Positions 38,401 to 52,213 of a DNA stretch of 64,000 bases are shown in pieces. Every line of letters starts with the position of its first letter. Position 1 is the first letter of the stretch. The stretch is from Tolypeutes matacus (taxonomy: Eukaryota; Chordata; Mammalia; Cingulata; Chlamyphoridae). Location: the NCBI GenBank assembly GCA_026826555.1, contig JAKSZT010000116.1, positions 2,063,041 to 2,127,040 on the forward strand, in the 5' to 3' direction. The notes under the pieces are model-generated. The model was not told the DNA's origin, did not search any database, and saw nothing but the letters and a program-made list of their open reading frames with translations. The position numbers and the translations under genes were made by a program.

Positions 38401-41301
38401 AACCAATATCTGTTTTATCCAATGTATACATTCCTTGGTCCTTGGTTTATTCACAGTGGTGTACATTCATCTCTTTAAATATTATTAAAACTTTTCAATA
38501 CCTCTAAAATAATTATAATAAAAGAAGAAATGCCAGAAGAATAACTAAGAAATTATTCACATCTCAATCCATTTGCTGACACTGACATACACAGGTGTTT
38601 TTTTGCTGTCCTTGTCTATCTATTTTTGTCTATCTATGTTTAATTGATATGTGATCCCATATTACTTCATGCGGGAAAAGTGAACAATGTAAGGAATTTT
38701 TAAAGCTGTTGAAAATGTCTTTATTTTAAAATTGCGTACTGAAACAGATATTAGATTGAAAGAAAATATTAATTTTTAGTAGGAGTGCAGGTAAATCATT
38801 AATTCAGAAGAGATCTTTATACATGATTTCACGATTGTTTACTGAATGTTCAGTAGGGTCCAGGTTTTGTCTCAAAGAAACAATTCCTGATATTCTGTAA
38901 ATCATTTTACTGTTCTCGAGTGCAGAGAGTTTGTGATCCAGGTATTCATTTATTAATTCCGGTTCTTATGACATATTCTAACTTTTTAGAAAGTATTAGA
39001 AATAAAATCAAACCTATTCTTACAAAGAAACAGAATCCACATACAGACAAATTAAAACCCAGGAACTCATGGTCCAAATAGTTTCCAGCCTCCATATTTC
39101 TCCTAAGCCTTAGAAAGGACCTTGCCAACATCCAGAATAGAAAAGGGGCTTGTGGGTCCACAAGTCGACAGAGTGACTCAAATGTTTACAATATATAATG
39201 GAGGAGAGGAATGTTTCAGAAATGTCAAGGACCTAATCAGTCAAGCAGAGTGTATGGCCCTCTATTCTGTGCTTGCGTGATTATAGATACCAACATAATA
39301 GAAACACTCAAGGAAGACCATTTAGAGAAATCAGTAATTCCAAATGTTCATATTTGTCTCTCACCATGCTCTTTCTCATAATATATATTTTTAATGAGGC
39401 ATATCAATCATACATGAACATACATAAACTTGAAGTCTAGAGAAAAAAATCACAGTCTAATAAAATAAAGGGGTATAACACCTTACATTGGTCCCATCTC
39501 CAGCAGAAACTTGAATTGTCATTCATTTTTAAAAATTGGCCAGAGCATCTTTGAAACATGACTGATAACTATTATCCATGGCTCCTCTTGGGTGTACAAT
39601 TCCTGACATTCCCACAATTTTTAAAACCAATCTACTACATTGAGACATATTAAAACAATATATTTTTAACCAATATATTCATTCCTTGGTCGTTTGTATA
39701 TTCACAGAGGTGTGCATTCATTTCTTCAATCACAACTAAACATTTTCCGTAGATCTATAAGAATTATAATTAATAAAGAAAAACCAGAATAATATAGAAC
39801 AAATTATTCACCTCTCAATTCATTTATTGACACTGACAGAAGTAGGCGTTTTACTATTTGTCCTTGAAAAACTTTTTTTGTTTATCTATCAGTTTTCTAT
39901 ACAAGTGAAACCATACTTCATCATGTGGACACAGTGAATAATGAATGGCTTTTTAAAAGCTGTTGAAATGGAATTTTTTTAAAATTATGAACTGAAATGG
40001 CTTTTAGATTGAAAGAAAATGTTAATTTTATAAGGGAATGGAGGTAAATCGATAATTCTGAGATCTTTTTTCATGATTTCATGATTGCTTACTGAATGTT
40101 TAGAAGGCTCTGGATATTGTTTCAAGGAAACCATTCCAGATTTCTGGACATCACTGAGATGTTCGTGAGGCAGAGAGATTGTGATGCAGGTATCCATATA
40201 GAAATACCTGCTCTTATGACATATTGTAATTTTTTAGAAGGTATAGGAAATAAAATCAAACTCTTTCCTACAAAGAAACATAATATACATATACACAAAT
40301 GAAAACCCTGGAACTCAGAGTACAAATAGCTCTGAGCTTCCAAATTTCTCCTAAGGCATTTTAAGGACCTCACCAAAACTGAGAAGAGAAAAAAGGATTT
40401 GTATGGTCCACAAAGTGGCAAAGAATGACTCAAATGTTTACATGATATCATGGGGGATAGGAATTGTTCATAAAAGTCAAGGACCTAATCAATCAAGCAG
40501 AGTGTGCAGCCCTTTATTGTATGCTTGGGTGATTATAGATACCAACAGAGTAGAAACACAAATGGAAGACCACTTTAGAGAAATCAGTAATTCCAAAGCT
40601 TAATATTTGTCTCTCCACACCCTCTTTCTCATAATATATATTTTTCTTGATGCATATCAATCATACATAAACATACATGAACTTGAAGTCTAGAGCAGAA
40701 ATCACAACATTAGAAACTAAAGGAGCATAACACATTGCAGTGTTTCCATACACACATCTCCAGCAGAAACTTGATTTGTGATTCTTTTTTTTTTAATTTA
40801 CCAGAAAATTTCTGAAACTTGACTAATAACTGTTATCCATGTCTTAAATTGGGTATACAGTTCTTGACATTCCCATGATTTTTAAAACAAATCTGTTTTA
40901 TTGAACATATTAAACCAATACTTTTTTAATCCAATGTGTAAATTCCCTGATCATTGGCATATTCACAGTGGCTTGCATTCATCTCTTCTATCATTATTAA
41001 ACCTATTCAATAGCTTTATAATAATTATAATATATAAAAAATACCAGAAGAATATATAAGAAGTTATTCACTTCACAAACCATTTGTTGAAGTGACATAA
41101 ATAGTTGTTTTTCTGTCTGTCCTTGAACAACATTTTTTTTATCTATCAGTTCTAGTGATATGTTACCCCTTACTACATCATGTGGACAAAGTGAACAATG
41201 AATGGCTTTTTTAAAGCGATTGAAAAGTTCTCTATTTTAAAACCTATGAACTGAAATGGATATTAGATTGAAAGAAAAAGTTAATTTTAATGTGGAGTGT
41301 A
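35483..41301 (+). repeat. Satellite units 16 (end) to 20, plus partial unit 21 (short form)
   Basis: Phase markers lie at 36,126, 37,377, 38,627, 39,885 and 41,141, and anchors at 36,432, 37,689, 38,942 and 40,191, with spacings of 1,257, 1,253 and 1,249 bases. Unit 21 runs only about 160 bases before the array reverses at 41,302. No gene is seen. Confidence 0.9.
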
Positions 41302-43168
41302 GGTGGAGGAGTATAAAAAATACATGTGAGGCCACTTGCTAGGAACCACCTCTTGGCCACTTTTCCTGGGTCACCAATTGCAGAAAGACCATGATTCTAG
41401 CATCCCAGGCTGCACCAGCAGAGCCCTTTTGAAATCCAGGGCCAAAAGTTCAATTTCATGTTATTTGAAAAGTTACCCATTGCAGTAAAATGGGATGTAT
41501 CTGGTGTCTGGTGATTTTTTATTCTGTTGGCTCTTCATATGAAAATAATGATGTGTGCAATTCAGAAAAGGGAATTTTTTACTCTGTAAGAATGAATGCC
41601 TTAATGGAAAGTACATGAAAAAAAATTTCATGCCCAGAGATTATTATGCCTGAATGTTCACCCTGGATAAAATAATTAGAATTTTGTTTTAATTGATTTC
41701 TATTTTTTCAGACTAATTATTTTCCTTTATAAGTGTTTGTGCCATACTATCTCTTTCATATCATTGGTAATATTAAATTTAACCAAATTTCACTCATCTT
41801 TAAAATTTACATTTTCTGGCAAACATATCCTTTTCAGTATATAATTTTATATTAAAGACATTTGCAACACATTTATAAAGGCCATTCATTGCTCCCTTTG
41901 TCCACATGATATGGTGTGTGATCATATATCAATAGAATAGATAGATAACCAAAATTTTTTTTTCAAGGACTCTCAGGAAAACACATATGCATGGCAGTGT
42001 CACAAAGGCCTTGGGAGTGAATAAATTCATCTTTGATCATCTGGATTTTCTTTCTTTGTTATAATTATTATAGAAATTTTGAAACACTTTTATAATGAAT
42101 TAAGAGAGGAATGTACACTTCTGTGAATATACCAATCACCAGGGAATGTACACATTGTATAAATAGAATACCAGTTTAATATTTTTCATTGAAACAGATT
42201 TATTTTTTAAAAATTGGTGATGTCAGAAAATGTTGACAAAATGTGAGGCATGATTCATAGTTATTAGTCATGTTTGAAAGATGGTCTTGGCAAGATTTAA
42301 AAACTGATACACAATCCAAGTTCCTCCTAGCGATGTGTGTATAGGTCCACTGAAAGGTGTCATGCCCCTTTTTTTGTAAGGTTTTGTGTTTTGTTTGTCA
42401 CTACAAGTTTGTGTATGTTCATATATGATTGCTATCAATCTCTAAATAATAGATTAAAGGAAATAGGGTGGTGTGAGTCAAACAGGAAATTTCGGAATTA
42501 CCTATTTCTCTAATGTGGTCTTTGTTTTGTTTTCTTCATTGTTGGAGGCTATAATCATGTGTGCATAGAATGGAGGTCAGTACATTCGCTTGATGATCTA
42601 GGTACTTATTTTATGAACCATTCTTATCCCCCATGATGTATTGTGAATAGTTGAGTCCATTTTATCAAGTGATGGACATTAAATGTGGTTTTTCTCTCCT
42701 GTAGGAAGAGAATTTCTCAACCCATAGGAGATATTTTGAGTTCAGGAGCTCCTTCTTCGGTGTTCCAGCGTTTTGTTTCTGTATATTTGAATTCTGATTT
42801 CTTGGTAAGAATGTGTTTGATTTTATTTTCAATTCTTTCTAAAAAATTTAAATATGGTATAAGAACACATATTTATATATGGATACCTGCATCACAGTCC
42901 CACAGCACTGGAGAACAACCAAATATATCCAGATAATAAGGAATGGTTTTCTTGAAACAAAACCTGGAACCTACTAACCTTTCAGTAAACAATCATGAAT
43001 TCATGAAAAATGATTTCCTCTGAATTATTGATTTACAATTATGATTATAATAAATGGATGAATCACTGAGGAGCATTTGGTTTCCTCCAATTATTATTCT
43101 CTAAGTTAGAAAAGTTTATTAGTATTTCACTAATTATTAGGAAAAAAATCTGTTTCAAAAATTTATGT

Positions 43169-43178
43169 AAAAAGGGCA
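43169..43178 (+). repeat. Left target-site duplication of L1 fragment at 43.18 kb
   Basis: The sequence aaaaagggca occurs here and at 44,356-44,365. Because both flanks are A-rich, its true length could be 8-10 bases. Confidence 0.7.
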
Positions 43179-44355
43179 AATGTAAAAAGTGGCTAAGAGA
43201 CTTCAAAGAGAGTCGGGAGGTCATCCCAGAGGTAACTCTTACTCACACCTCAGTAGGAGCTCATAGAACATCTAAGTGCCTATCACCGCACTCAGTGGGG
43301 TTCCTGAGAGCTCTGGAGACACCCTGGTCCTATATAAGGGGGGATAGCCCCAGAGACTGATGCCTTATCAGTGGGTTCTATTTTGGAATCTGTGCTCCTG
43401 AGAGTGACAGAATTAGACTCTAATAAGTCCTTCCTGCACATGGTTCACCAGTCCCTTCTATTCAAACCTATATGCAATGCTGGAGTTTTTAGGTATACTT
43501 CCAGAGACTGGAGCCTCCCGCCTACCTATGTGCCAGGTGTGCATGAAATCTAGGTGGAGCTGCAACTCCTACCCTATAGCTCAATAGACTCATCCAAGTC
43601 ACCTGGTGAGGAGACAACGATGGGAAATGGCTATCCCAGGTTATGGAGAGGGCCTGCATCTGCAGGCAGGATCATCCCACCCACCATATCCATGGGATAT
43701 AAGCCCTCTCTCACTTGGAGTTGGAGTGGACATCACCAACCCAGTCACCTCAGGATTGGGGGAAGAACTATGGGCTAGAGTGGACTTGATGGTATTCACT
43801 TGTTCACATATGGTGATTCTAGCAATGTAAGAAACTATAACAATGAGGTGGAGCCAATGGCCACTTGACACTTTTGGGATAGGGAGGGGATGAGCAGTTG
43901 AAATACAGTGGCTTCTTTGGGAGTTGGAGGTTGTCCTGAGTACTGTTGTGGCAACTGATGTATGCCATTTTAAATCAGCACACACCACTCAGAACTGAGC
44001 TGGAGAGAGTGTGGTCTACAGTGTGAACTGTGGTCTATGGTTGATGGCAAGGCTCCAGGATGTGTAAGTTCATTGAGGGTGGTGGGACACAGTGTGGGAG
44101 ATGTTTGTGTGGGATGTGGTGGTAGGTGTGGGAGGTGGGCAACATGGGAATCCCAGTGGGTTCCATGTAATATTTTGGGTAATCTAAGCACCTCTTAAAA
44201 TATATGTATATATAAACAACATTTTTGTAAGCAAATACACATATATACATATATATTTATATATCATTTTGCAAATGTTTGTATGTATTGTGAGAATTTT
44301 GATTTTTACCCATTATAAAAATAAATAAATAAATAAAAAACATTAAGAAAAGAAA
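43177..44355 (+). mobile_element. 5'-truncated L1 3' fragment, plus strand
   Basis: This is collinear with about 34,300-35,475 of L1 copy C. It starts near aagtggctaagagac, has its TATA-like box at 43,328-43,341, and ends in an (AAAT)n/poly(A) tail at 44,318-44,355. The satellite continues without loss across it (tgtaaaaagggca to gggcattccac), so it is a clean target-primed insertion. Short open frames inside it are incidental. Confidence 0.92.
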
Positions 44356-44365
44356 AAAAAGGGCA
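44356..44365 (+). repeat. Right target-site duplication of L1 fragment at 43.18 kb
   Basis: This is the second copy of aaaaagggca, overlapping the end of the A-rich tail. Confidence 0.65.
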
Positions 44366-46005
44366 TTCCACACAAACTCATATTATTGAAGGCTCTTAAT
44401 TTTGAGGAATTTACTCTTTTAACGGGCTAAAAAGTTTCATTTCCAATGACGATTGACATGGAATATGTAAAAATTCTTTAGCTCTAAGTAAAAAATTTTT
44501 GTAGATGATAAGAGATATTTAACCATTCTTTTAAAATTGTATTTTATTGAGTCTTTAAATTCTTTTCTTTTTTCAATACATCAAATTTGCATATGAGAGA
44601 GATTCATCCTAATCTGATTTATACCTTGTTTTCACCTCCAAAATGCCAGATACTTGTTTCTGTAAATACATACTTTTTAACAGAATCTGTAATCTAACAA
44701 AACATTTATGCACTCGATCAACATACTCGTACCACAGTCATCTATGGTGGTAGAATATTTTTTACAGCATGATAACATATCATGATATCATTCCCCACTA
44801 GCGACAGACTATACTATATGTTCAAAACTATTTTCCATGCCCTGACTTCAACATGCCTGGAAAGTTGTATGTGTGGTGTTGTGTCTATTTTAAAGACTCT
44901 TTTGTTTTAATTTTTTCCACATAGTGCTGAGATTACTGGTGGATCTTTTAATTTTTAATTTTAATTTTGATAATTAGAGTGCAGATTCTTTTCTCCTGGA
45001 TTCCATTATTCTCCTTCATTTCTATTTTTAGTAGTGCATTCCCTCCTGCTGTTGTCTTTTCCAAGGATCCCATCCTCCTTGCCCCATAGCTCCAAATATT
45101 TAGTCTGCAGCATTTTTTGTTCAATACCCAACTAAGAAACATGAGGTGGAGAAGCAGAATAAATACATGTGAGGCAGTTGCAAGGAACAGCATTATATCA
45201 GGCTAATTATTTTCCTTTATATTGTTTATGCCATACTATCTCTTTCATATCATTGATTATATTAAATTTAACCAAATTTTACTCCCTTTTATATTTTACA
45301 TTTTCTGCCAAACATATCCATTTCATTATATAATTTTAGATTAAAGACATTTGCAGCACGTTTTAAAAGGCCATTCATTGCTCCCTTTCTCCACATGTGG
45401 TCTGTGATCATATACCAATAGAATGGATAGATAACCAAAATTATTTTTCAAGGACACCCAGAAAAACAACTATATAGTGCAGTGTCAACAAAGAGTTTGA
45501 GAAGTGAATTACTTCTTTGTTCATCTGGATTTTCTTTCTTTATTAAAATTATTATGGAAATATTGAAAGGTTTTAATAATTATTGAAGAAAGGAATGAAC
45601 AGCTCTGTGAATACACCAATCACTAAGGAATGTTCACATTGGACAAATAGGATACTGGTTTAATATTTATCATTGAAATAGACTTATTTAAAAAATATTT
45701 GTGATGTCAGAAAGTGTAAACAAAAGGTGCAGCATCATTCATACTTATTAGGCATATTTGAAAGATGGTCTGACCAAGTTTTAAAAAATGAGTCACATTT
45801 CAAGTTCCTCCTTGAGATGTGTGCATAGGTCCCCTGTAAGTAGTTATGCCCCTTTATATTGTAAGGTCATGTGTTAACCTCTTCACTACAACTTTGTGTA
45901 TGTTCATGTATGAATGATATCCATCGCTAAAAATTTGATGAAGGAAAAGAGGGTGCCATGAATCAAACAGGAAATTTTTGAATTACCTATTTCTCTAAAG
46001 TTGCC

Positions 46006-46027
46006 TTTTTTTTTTTTTTTTTTTTTT
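46006..46027. repeat. Poly(T) tract
   Basis: An uninterrupted run of 22 T replaces the tttgttttgtttttctt segment found at this phase in sister units (for example near 42,520). It is a homopolymer expansion. Confidence 0.95.
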
Positions 46028-46539
46028 GCTTTTCTTCATTGTTGGATTCTCTAATCAACTGTGCATAGTATGGAGGGCTGTGCATTTTGCTTGATGGACT
46101 AGGTCCTTATTTTTATGAACCATTCCTCTCTCCCATGATATCTTGTGAATAGTTAACTCCCTACTTGTCAGGTAATGGACCTTACCAGTGCCTTTTCTTG
46201 CCTGTGTGGAATCACAGTTCCATGAGCCAAAGGAGAAATTTTGAGTGTGGGAGTTGCCTATTCTGAGTTCCTGCCTTTTTGTTTGTGTATCTGTGGATTC
46301 TGTTTTCTTTGTAAGAATGAGTATGATTTTATTTCCAAATCTTTCTAAAAAATTACAATGTGGCATGAGAACACAGATATATGTATTGATACCTGAATCA
46401 CAATCCTACTGAACTGGAGAACAATCCAAAGATATCCATAATATCGGGAATAGTTTTCTTTAAACCAAACCTGGAGCCACCTGACCATTCAGGAAACAAT
46501 CATGATGTCATGTAAAATGATTTCCTCTGAATTATCTAT

Positions 46540-47200
46540 TTAAAATTGTCATTATTAAAAAATGGAGGAATCACTGATGAGCATTCAGTTTCCTCTTATT
46601 TTTCTCCAAGTAACAGACGTTTAATATTATTTTATCAATTATTAAGGAAAAAAACCTGTTCCAAAAGTTTTGTAAAAACTCCATTCCACATGAACTCATA
46701 TAATTGAAGCTTCTTATATTTAAAAAGCATGCTATTTAAAAGGGCAAAGATATTTCATTTCCAATTAATTGTTATCAACATTTGATAATGTTGGCCCTGC
46801 TTTGAGATGACAATATTGTCTCATTCTATTCTTATTTCATCCTCTGCTTTTGGTTTCCATTGCTCTGAGGATCATTGGTTTGAAATACTATGGTTTATCT
46901 AATGATCCTGTTGTGTTTGTGTATTTATGCCAATGAGATGTGGGCAATTTCCAGTGGAATCTTTTAATCAGAAATAATGCATGCCTTAATGGAAATTCCA
47001 TGGTAAAAAAAATATTTCATGCCTAGAGATTATTGTGTCTTAATATTCTACATATAATATATTAAGTAGAATTTTGTTTTAATTTAATTCCATTATATCA
47101 AATGAATTATTTTCCTTTATATGTGTTTGCGCCTTACTATCTCTTTCATATCATTGATTGTATTAAATCTAACCAAAATTCATTAACTTTAAAATTTACT
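46540..47200 (-). repeat. Intermediate-form module B (about 0.9 kb deleted)
   Basis: At about 46,785 the sequence passes from the catttccaatta position directly to the caacatttgataatgttgg position. In a full copy (59,405 to about 60,320) these are roughly 915 bases apart. The same join occurs near 52,975 and 62,165. Confidence 0.78.
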
Positions 47201-47882
47201 TTTTCTACCAAACTTTTGTCCATTTCAGTACATGATTTTATATTAAACACATTTGCAACATGTTTAAAAAGGACTTTAATTGCTCTCTTTTTCCACATGA
47301 TATGTATCAGATCATATATTAATAGTATGGATAGATAACCAAAAAATTTGTTTCAAGGACACCCAGAAAAACACATATGAATGGAAATATCAAACAAAGG
47401 ATTGGAGAGATGAATAATTTCTTCTTTGTTCACCTGGATTTTCTTTCCTTATTACAATTATTATAGAAATATTGTAAGGGTTTAATGATTGAAGGCAGGA
47501 ATGCACACCTCTGTGAATATGCCAATCACCAGGTAATGTACACATTGGATAAATAAGATATCTGTTTAATATTTATCATTGGTACAGATTTGTTTTATAA
47601 AATATTGGTGATGTCAAAAAATGTACACAAAATGTGAGGCTTCATTCATAGTTATTAGCCATGTTTGAAAGAGGGCTTGGACAAGATTTAAAAACTGATT
47701 CACAATTGAAGTTCCTCCTTGAGATTTGTGTATAGGTCCCCTGTAAGGTGTTATACCCCTTTATTTTGTAAGGTCATGTGTTTTTCTATTCACCAAAACT
47801 GTGTATATTTATGTATGAATGATATCCATCGCTAAAATATAGAATAAGGGAAAGAGGGTGGTATGTGTCAAACAGGAAATTT

Positions 47883-50800
47883 CTGCCATTGGTGACCTAG
47901 GAAAAATGGCCAAGAAGCAGTTCGTATTTACTGGACTTACACATATTTTTTCTTCTACTCCACCTCAGGGTTCTTAGCTGGGTGTTACCCAAATAATGTT
48001 GCAGACAAATTATTTGGAGTTCAGGTGCATTGGTGAGATCTTTGGAAAAAATAGCAGCAGGAGAGTAGGCACTCCTAAAAATAGAAAAGAAAGAGAAGAA
48101 TGGAATCCTGGAGAAAGAACCACACTTTAATTCTCAAAATTAGAATTAAATGGAAAAAAATCCACTAGCCAAATCAGGACTATGTGGAAAATATTAAAAC
48201 ACAAGAGTCTTTAAGACAGACACAACACATACATTCATCTTTCTAGACATGTTGAAGGCAGGGCATGGAAAAATTGTTTTAAACATATTGTATGGTCTGT
48301 GGCTAGGGAGGAATCATGTCATGATGTTTTAATATGATATAAGAAATATTCCACCATGGTGTTGTGTGATGTTGGAGGATAATGGTATGAATATGCTGAT
48401 TGAGGGGATAAATGTTTTTTAGTTTACAGATTCTGTTAAAAAATATGTATTTACAGAAACAAGACTGTGGCAATTTGGAGATGAAAACTATATATATCTC
48501 AGATTATGATGAAACTCTCTCATAAGCAAATTTCATGTACTTAAAAAAGAAAAAAAATAAAGTACTTGGTAAAATGCAAATTTAAAAGAATGTTAAATTT
48601 ACTATTATAATCTACTAATAAATCTTTACTTAGAGAGAAAGAATTTTTTCCAAATACCCTTTCAATGATAATAGGAAATGAAAGTTTTTAGCCCTTTTAA
48701 ATAGTAAATTCTTTGAAATAAAGAGGTTTCAATGATTAGAGATTGTGTGGAATGAATTTTTCTCATAAATTTTTGCAACAGATTTTCTTCCTAATAAAGA
48801 AATAATATTAAACTACACTAACTTGGAGAAAAATAATAGGAGGAAACCAATTGCTTCTCAGTGATTCCTCCATTATTTAATAAACACAAATTTAAATAGA
48901 TAGTTCAGAGGAAATCATTTTAAATGACACCATGATTGTTTACTGAATGGTTAGGCAGTTCAAGGTTTTATTTCAAGAAAACCATTCCTGAGTTTTTGGA
49001 TATATTTGGGTTGTTCTCCAGGGAAGTGGGATTGTGATTTAGGTATCCATATATATATAAGGGCTCTTAGGCCATATTGTAATTTTTTAATAAAAAATTT
49101 GAAATAAAACCAAACATTCTGACAAAGAAAGCAGAATCCACAGATACACAAACAAAACACTGTACCTCAGAATAAACAGCTCCCGAACTCAAAATTTCTC
49201 CTGTTGCTTGTGAAAGTCTCTTCCCACACAGGAAAGAAAAGTCACTGATTATTTCCAATAGGTTACAAAGAGGGAGTCAGCTATTGACAAGATATGGTGG
49301 AGAGGAAAGGTTCATAAAAATAAGGACTGAGTCCATCAAGCAGAATGTACTGCCCTCCTTTCTATGTGATCATAGCCTCCAAGAATAAAGAAAAACCAAA
49401 CAAAGGCCACTTTAGAGAAATAGGTAAGTCCAAAGTTTCCTGTTTGACTCACTCCACCCTCTTTCCTTTAATGTAATTTTTAGCAGTGGATATCATTCAT
49501 ACATGAACATACACAAACTTGTAATGAAGAGCAAAACACAAGACCTTACAAAATAAAGGGGCAAAACACCTTACAGGGGACCTGTACACACATCTCAAAG
49601 AGGAAATTGAATTGTGAATTAATTTTTATATTTTGACCAGACAGTCTTTCAGACATGACAATTATCTCTGAATCATGACTCTCATTTTTTATACATTTAC
49701 TTACATCACCCATATTTTTTAAAACAAATTTGTTTCAAAAATAAATATTAAACTGATATCCTATTTATCCAATGTGGACATTCCCTACTGTTTGGTATAT
49801 TCATAGAGGTATGCATTACACTCTCCAATCATTATTAAAATGTTTCAATAATTCTAAAATACTTATAATAGAGAAAGAAAATCCAGCAGAATAAAGAAGA
49901 AATAATTCACTTCTCAAACACTTCATTGACACTGCCATACATAGGGATTTCTCCAGGTGTCCTTGAAAAAAATTTTTGTTTATCTATCCATTCTATATGA
50001 TATATGATGACATAACTCATTGTGTGAAGAAAGAGAGCAATGAATTGCCTTTTTAAATGTATTTTAAATGTCTTTAATATAAAATTATATACTATAATGG
50101 ATATGTTTGGCAGAAAATGTAAATTTTAAAAGGGAGTGAAAATTGTTTAGATTTAATATAATCAAAGACATGAAAGAGATAGTATGGCATAAACACTTCT
50201 AATGGAAAATAATTAGTCTAATATAACAGAAATAAGTTAAAACAAAATTCTAATTATTTTATTCCAGGAGTAACATTTTGGCATAATAATCTCCAGGAAT
50301 GAAGTAATTTTTTTTTTACCATGAAATTTCCATTAAGGCATTGTTTTACTGACTAAAAAATTCCCATTTGGGAATTTCCCACATCCAATTTGCATAAATT
50401 CCCACACATAACAATATCACTAGGAAAACCACAGTAATTCCAAACAATGATCCTCTGAGTAATGTAATCCAAGGACAGAGGAAGAAATGAGAAAAGAATG
50501 TGATTGTATTGTCATCTCAATGAAGAGCCACCATTATCAAAAGTAACAGACACCAGATACATCCACATTTAATGAAATGGATAAATTTTCAAGTAACATA
50601 AAATTGAACTTTTGGCTCTGGATACCAAAAGGTCTCCCATGTTGCAGTCTGGTATGCTAGAATCACAGTACTCCTGCAATTTGTGACCCCAGAAAAATTG
50701 CTAGGAGTCAGTTCCTTGCAACTGGCCTCACACATATTTTTTCTACTCCTCCACCTTAGGGTTCTAAGCAGGGTGTTGCCCAAACAATGCTGCAGACTAA

Positions 50801-52213
50801 TTAATTGAGTAGGGGGATGGAATATAGGATCTTTGTAAAAGACAGCAGAGGAGAGAAGGCATGGCTAAAAATAGAAAAGAAAGAGATGAATGGAATCCTG
50901 CAGAAAAGAAACTACTCTAATTCACAAAGTTAGAATTAAAAGGAAAATATCCAACAGTAAACTCAGGACTATGTGGAAAAAATTAAAACACAAGAGTCTT
51001 TAAAACAGACACACCACAATCACACAACTTTCCAGACATGTTGAAGGCAGGTCATGGAAAATAATTTTGAACATATAGTATGGTCTGTGGCTAGGATGGA
51101 ATAATATCATGATATTTTATCATGATGTAAAAAATATTCCACCATGGTGTCATGTGATGTTGGAGGAAAGTGGTATGAGTATAATGATCGAGTGCATAAA
51201 TGTTTTTTCAGTTTAAAGATTTTTTAAAAAATTATATATTTACAGAAACAAGAAAGTGGCAGTTTGGGGGTGAAAAATAGATATAACTCAGATTAGGATG
51301 AAACTCTCTCATATGCAAATTTGGTTTATTGAATAAAAAATTTTAAGTACTGGGTAAAATATAATTTAAAAGAATGGTTAAATATCTATTATCATCTAAT
51401 AATAAATCTTTACTTAGAAAAAAACATTTTCCACATTTAGCACTGCCAATGCTAATTGGAAATGAAACATTTAACCTTGTAAAGAGAAAATTCTTTAAAA
51501 TTAAGAGGCTTCAATGGTATGAGTTTGTGTGGAATGCCTATATCACATAAATATTTGAAAGAGATTTTCTTCCTAATAGTTAATGAAATAATATTAAACT
51601 ACTCTAACTTGGAGTAAAATAATAGGAGAAAACCAAATGTTTCTCAGTGATTCCTCCATTTTTTAATAATCACAATTTTAAATTGATAGTCCTGAGGAAA
51701 TCATTTTACATCATTTCACAATTGTTACAGAATTTTTAGAAGGATTCCAGTTTTGTTTCAAGAAAACCATTCCTGACATTCTGAATAAATTTTGGTTGTT
51801 CTCGAGTGCAGAGTGATTGTGATACAGGTATCCATATATATATAAGGACTCTTATGCCATATTGTAATGTTTTAGAAAGATTTGAAAATAAAATCAAACT
51901 GATTCTGACAAAGAAAGCAGAATCCACAGATACAAAAACAAAAGCTGTAGCTCAGAATAAAGAGCTCCCACACTCAAAATTTCTCCTATGGCTTGTGAAA
52001 GTCTGTTCCCAGTCAGGTGAGAAAAGGCACTGGTAAGGTCTGTTAGTTGAGAAAGTGTGTCAACTATTCACAAGATATCATGGGAGAGAAGAATGGTTCA
52101 TAAAAATAGGGACCTAGACAATCAAGCAGAATGTACTGCCTCTCATTCTATGCATACGTGATTATAGCATCCAACAACTTAGAAAAACAAAACAAAGACC
52201 ATTTTAGAGAAAT
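47883..52213 (+). repeat. Forward island of the macrosatellite (long units)
   Basis: After 47,883 the repeat reads forward again, starting inside module B at the ctgccattggtgacc position. Anchors in forward orientation lie at about 49,045 and 51,830, 2,785 bases apart, so the contained unit is of the long form. Module B runs to about 48,900 and again over about 50,140-51,690. The island ends at an orientation switch near 52,211-52,214. Confidence 0.88.

Larger units (their letters stand above)
5398..41304 (+). repeat. Forward block of an unrecognised ~1.25 kb / ~2.82 kb macrosatellite
   Basis: The anchor gcaggtatccatatataa (with variants) recurs at about 5,691, 8,510, 9,767, 11,021, 13,839, 16,709, 17,964, 19,654, 21,381, 22,614, 23,867, 25,304, 26,561, 27,811, 28,869, 36,432, 37,689, 38,942 and 40,191. 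Undisturbed spacings are 1,233-1,257 bases for short units and 2,818-2,870 for long ones. All units in this block share one orientation. The sequence is AT-rich. It carries no gene-like conservation pattern, and I do not recognise it as any named family. Every stretch not listed separately as L1 or SINE within these limits is this satellite. Confidence 0.93.
41302..47882 (-). repeat. Reverse block 1 of the macrosatellite (long/intermediate units)
   Basis: From 41,302 the sequence is the reverse complement of module B and then of the short-unit part, with reversed anchors at about 42,881 and 46,388 and reversed phase markers at 41,931, 45,417 and 47,321. It is interrupted by an L1 fragment (43,177-44,355). 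Module B copies are deleted at about 45,190 and about 46,785. The block ends at an orientation switch at 47,883. Confidence 0.88.

Noticed and set aside
5398..41304. CENP-B box (centromeric satellite mark) in the tandem repeat
   Set aside because: I looked for the TTCG....A..CGGG pattern in the units and did not see a convincing match. A motif scan would be needed to exclude it fully.
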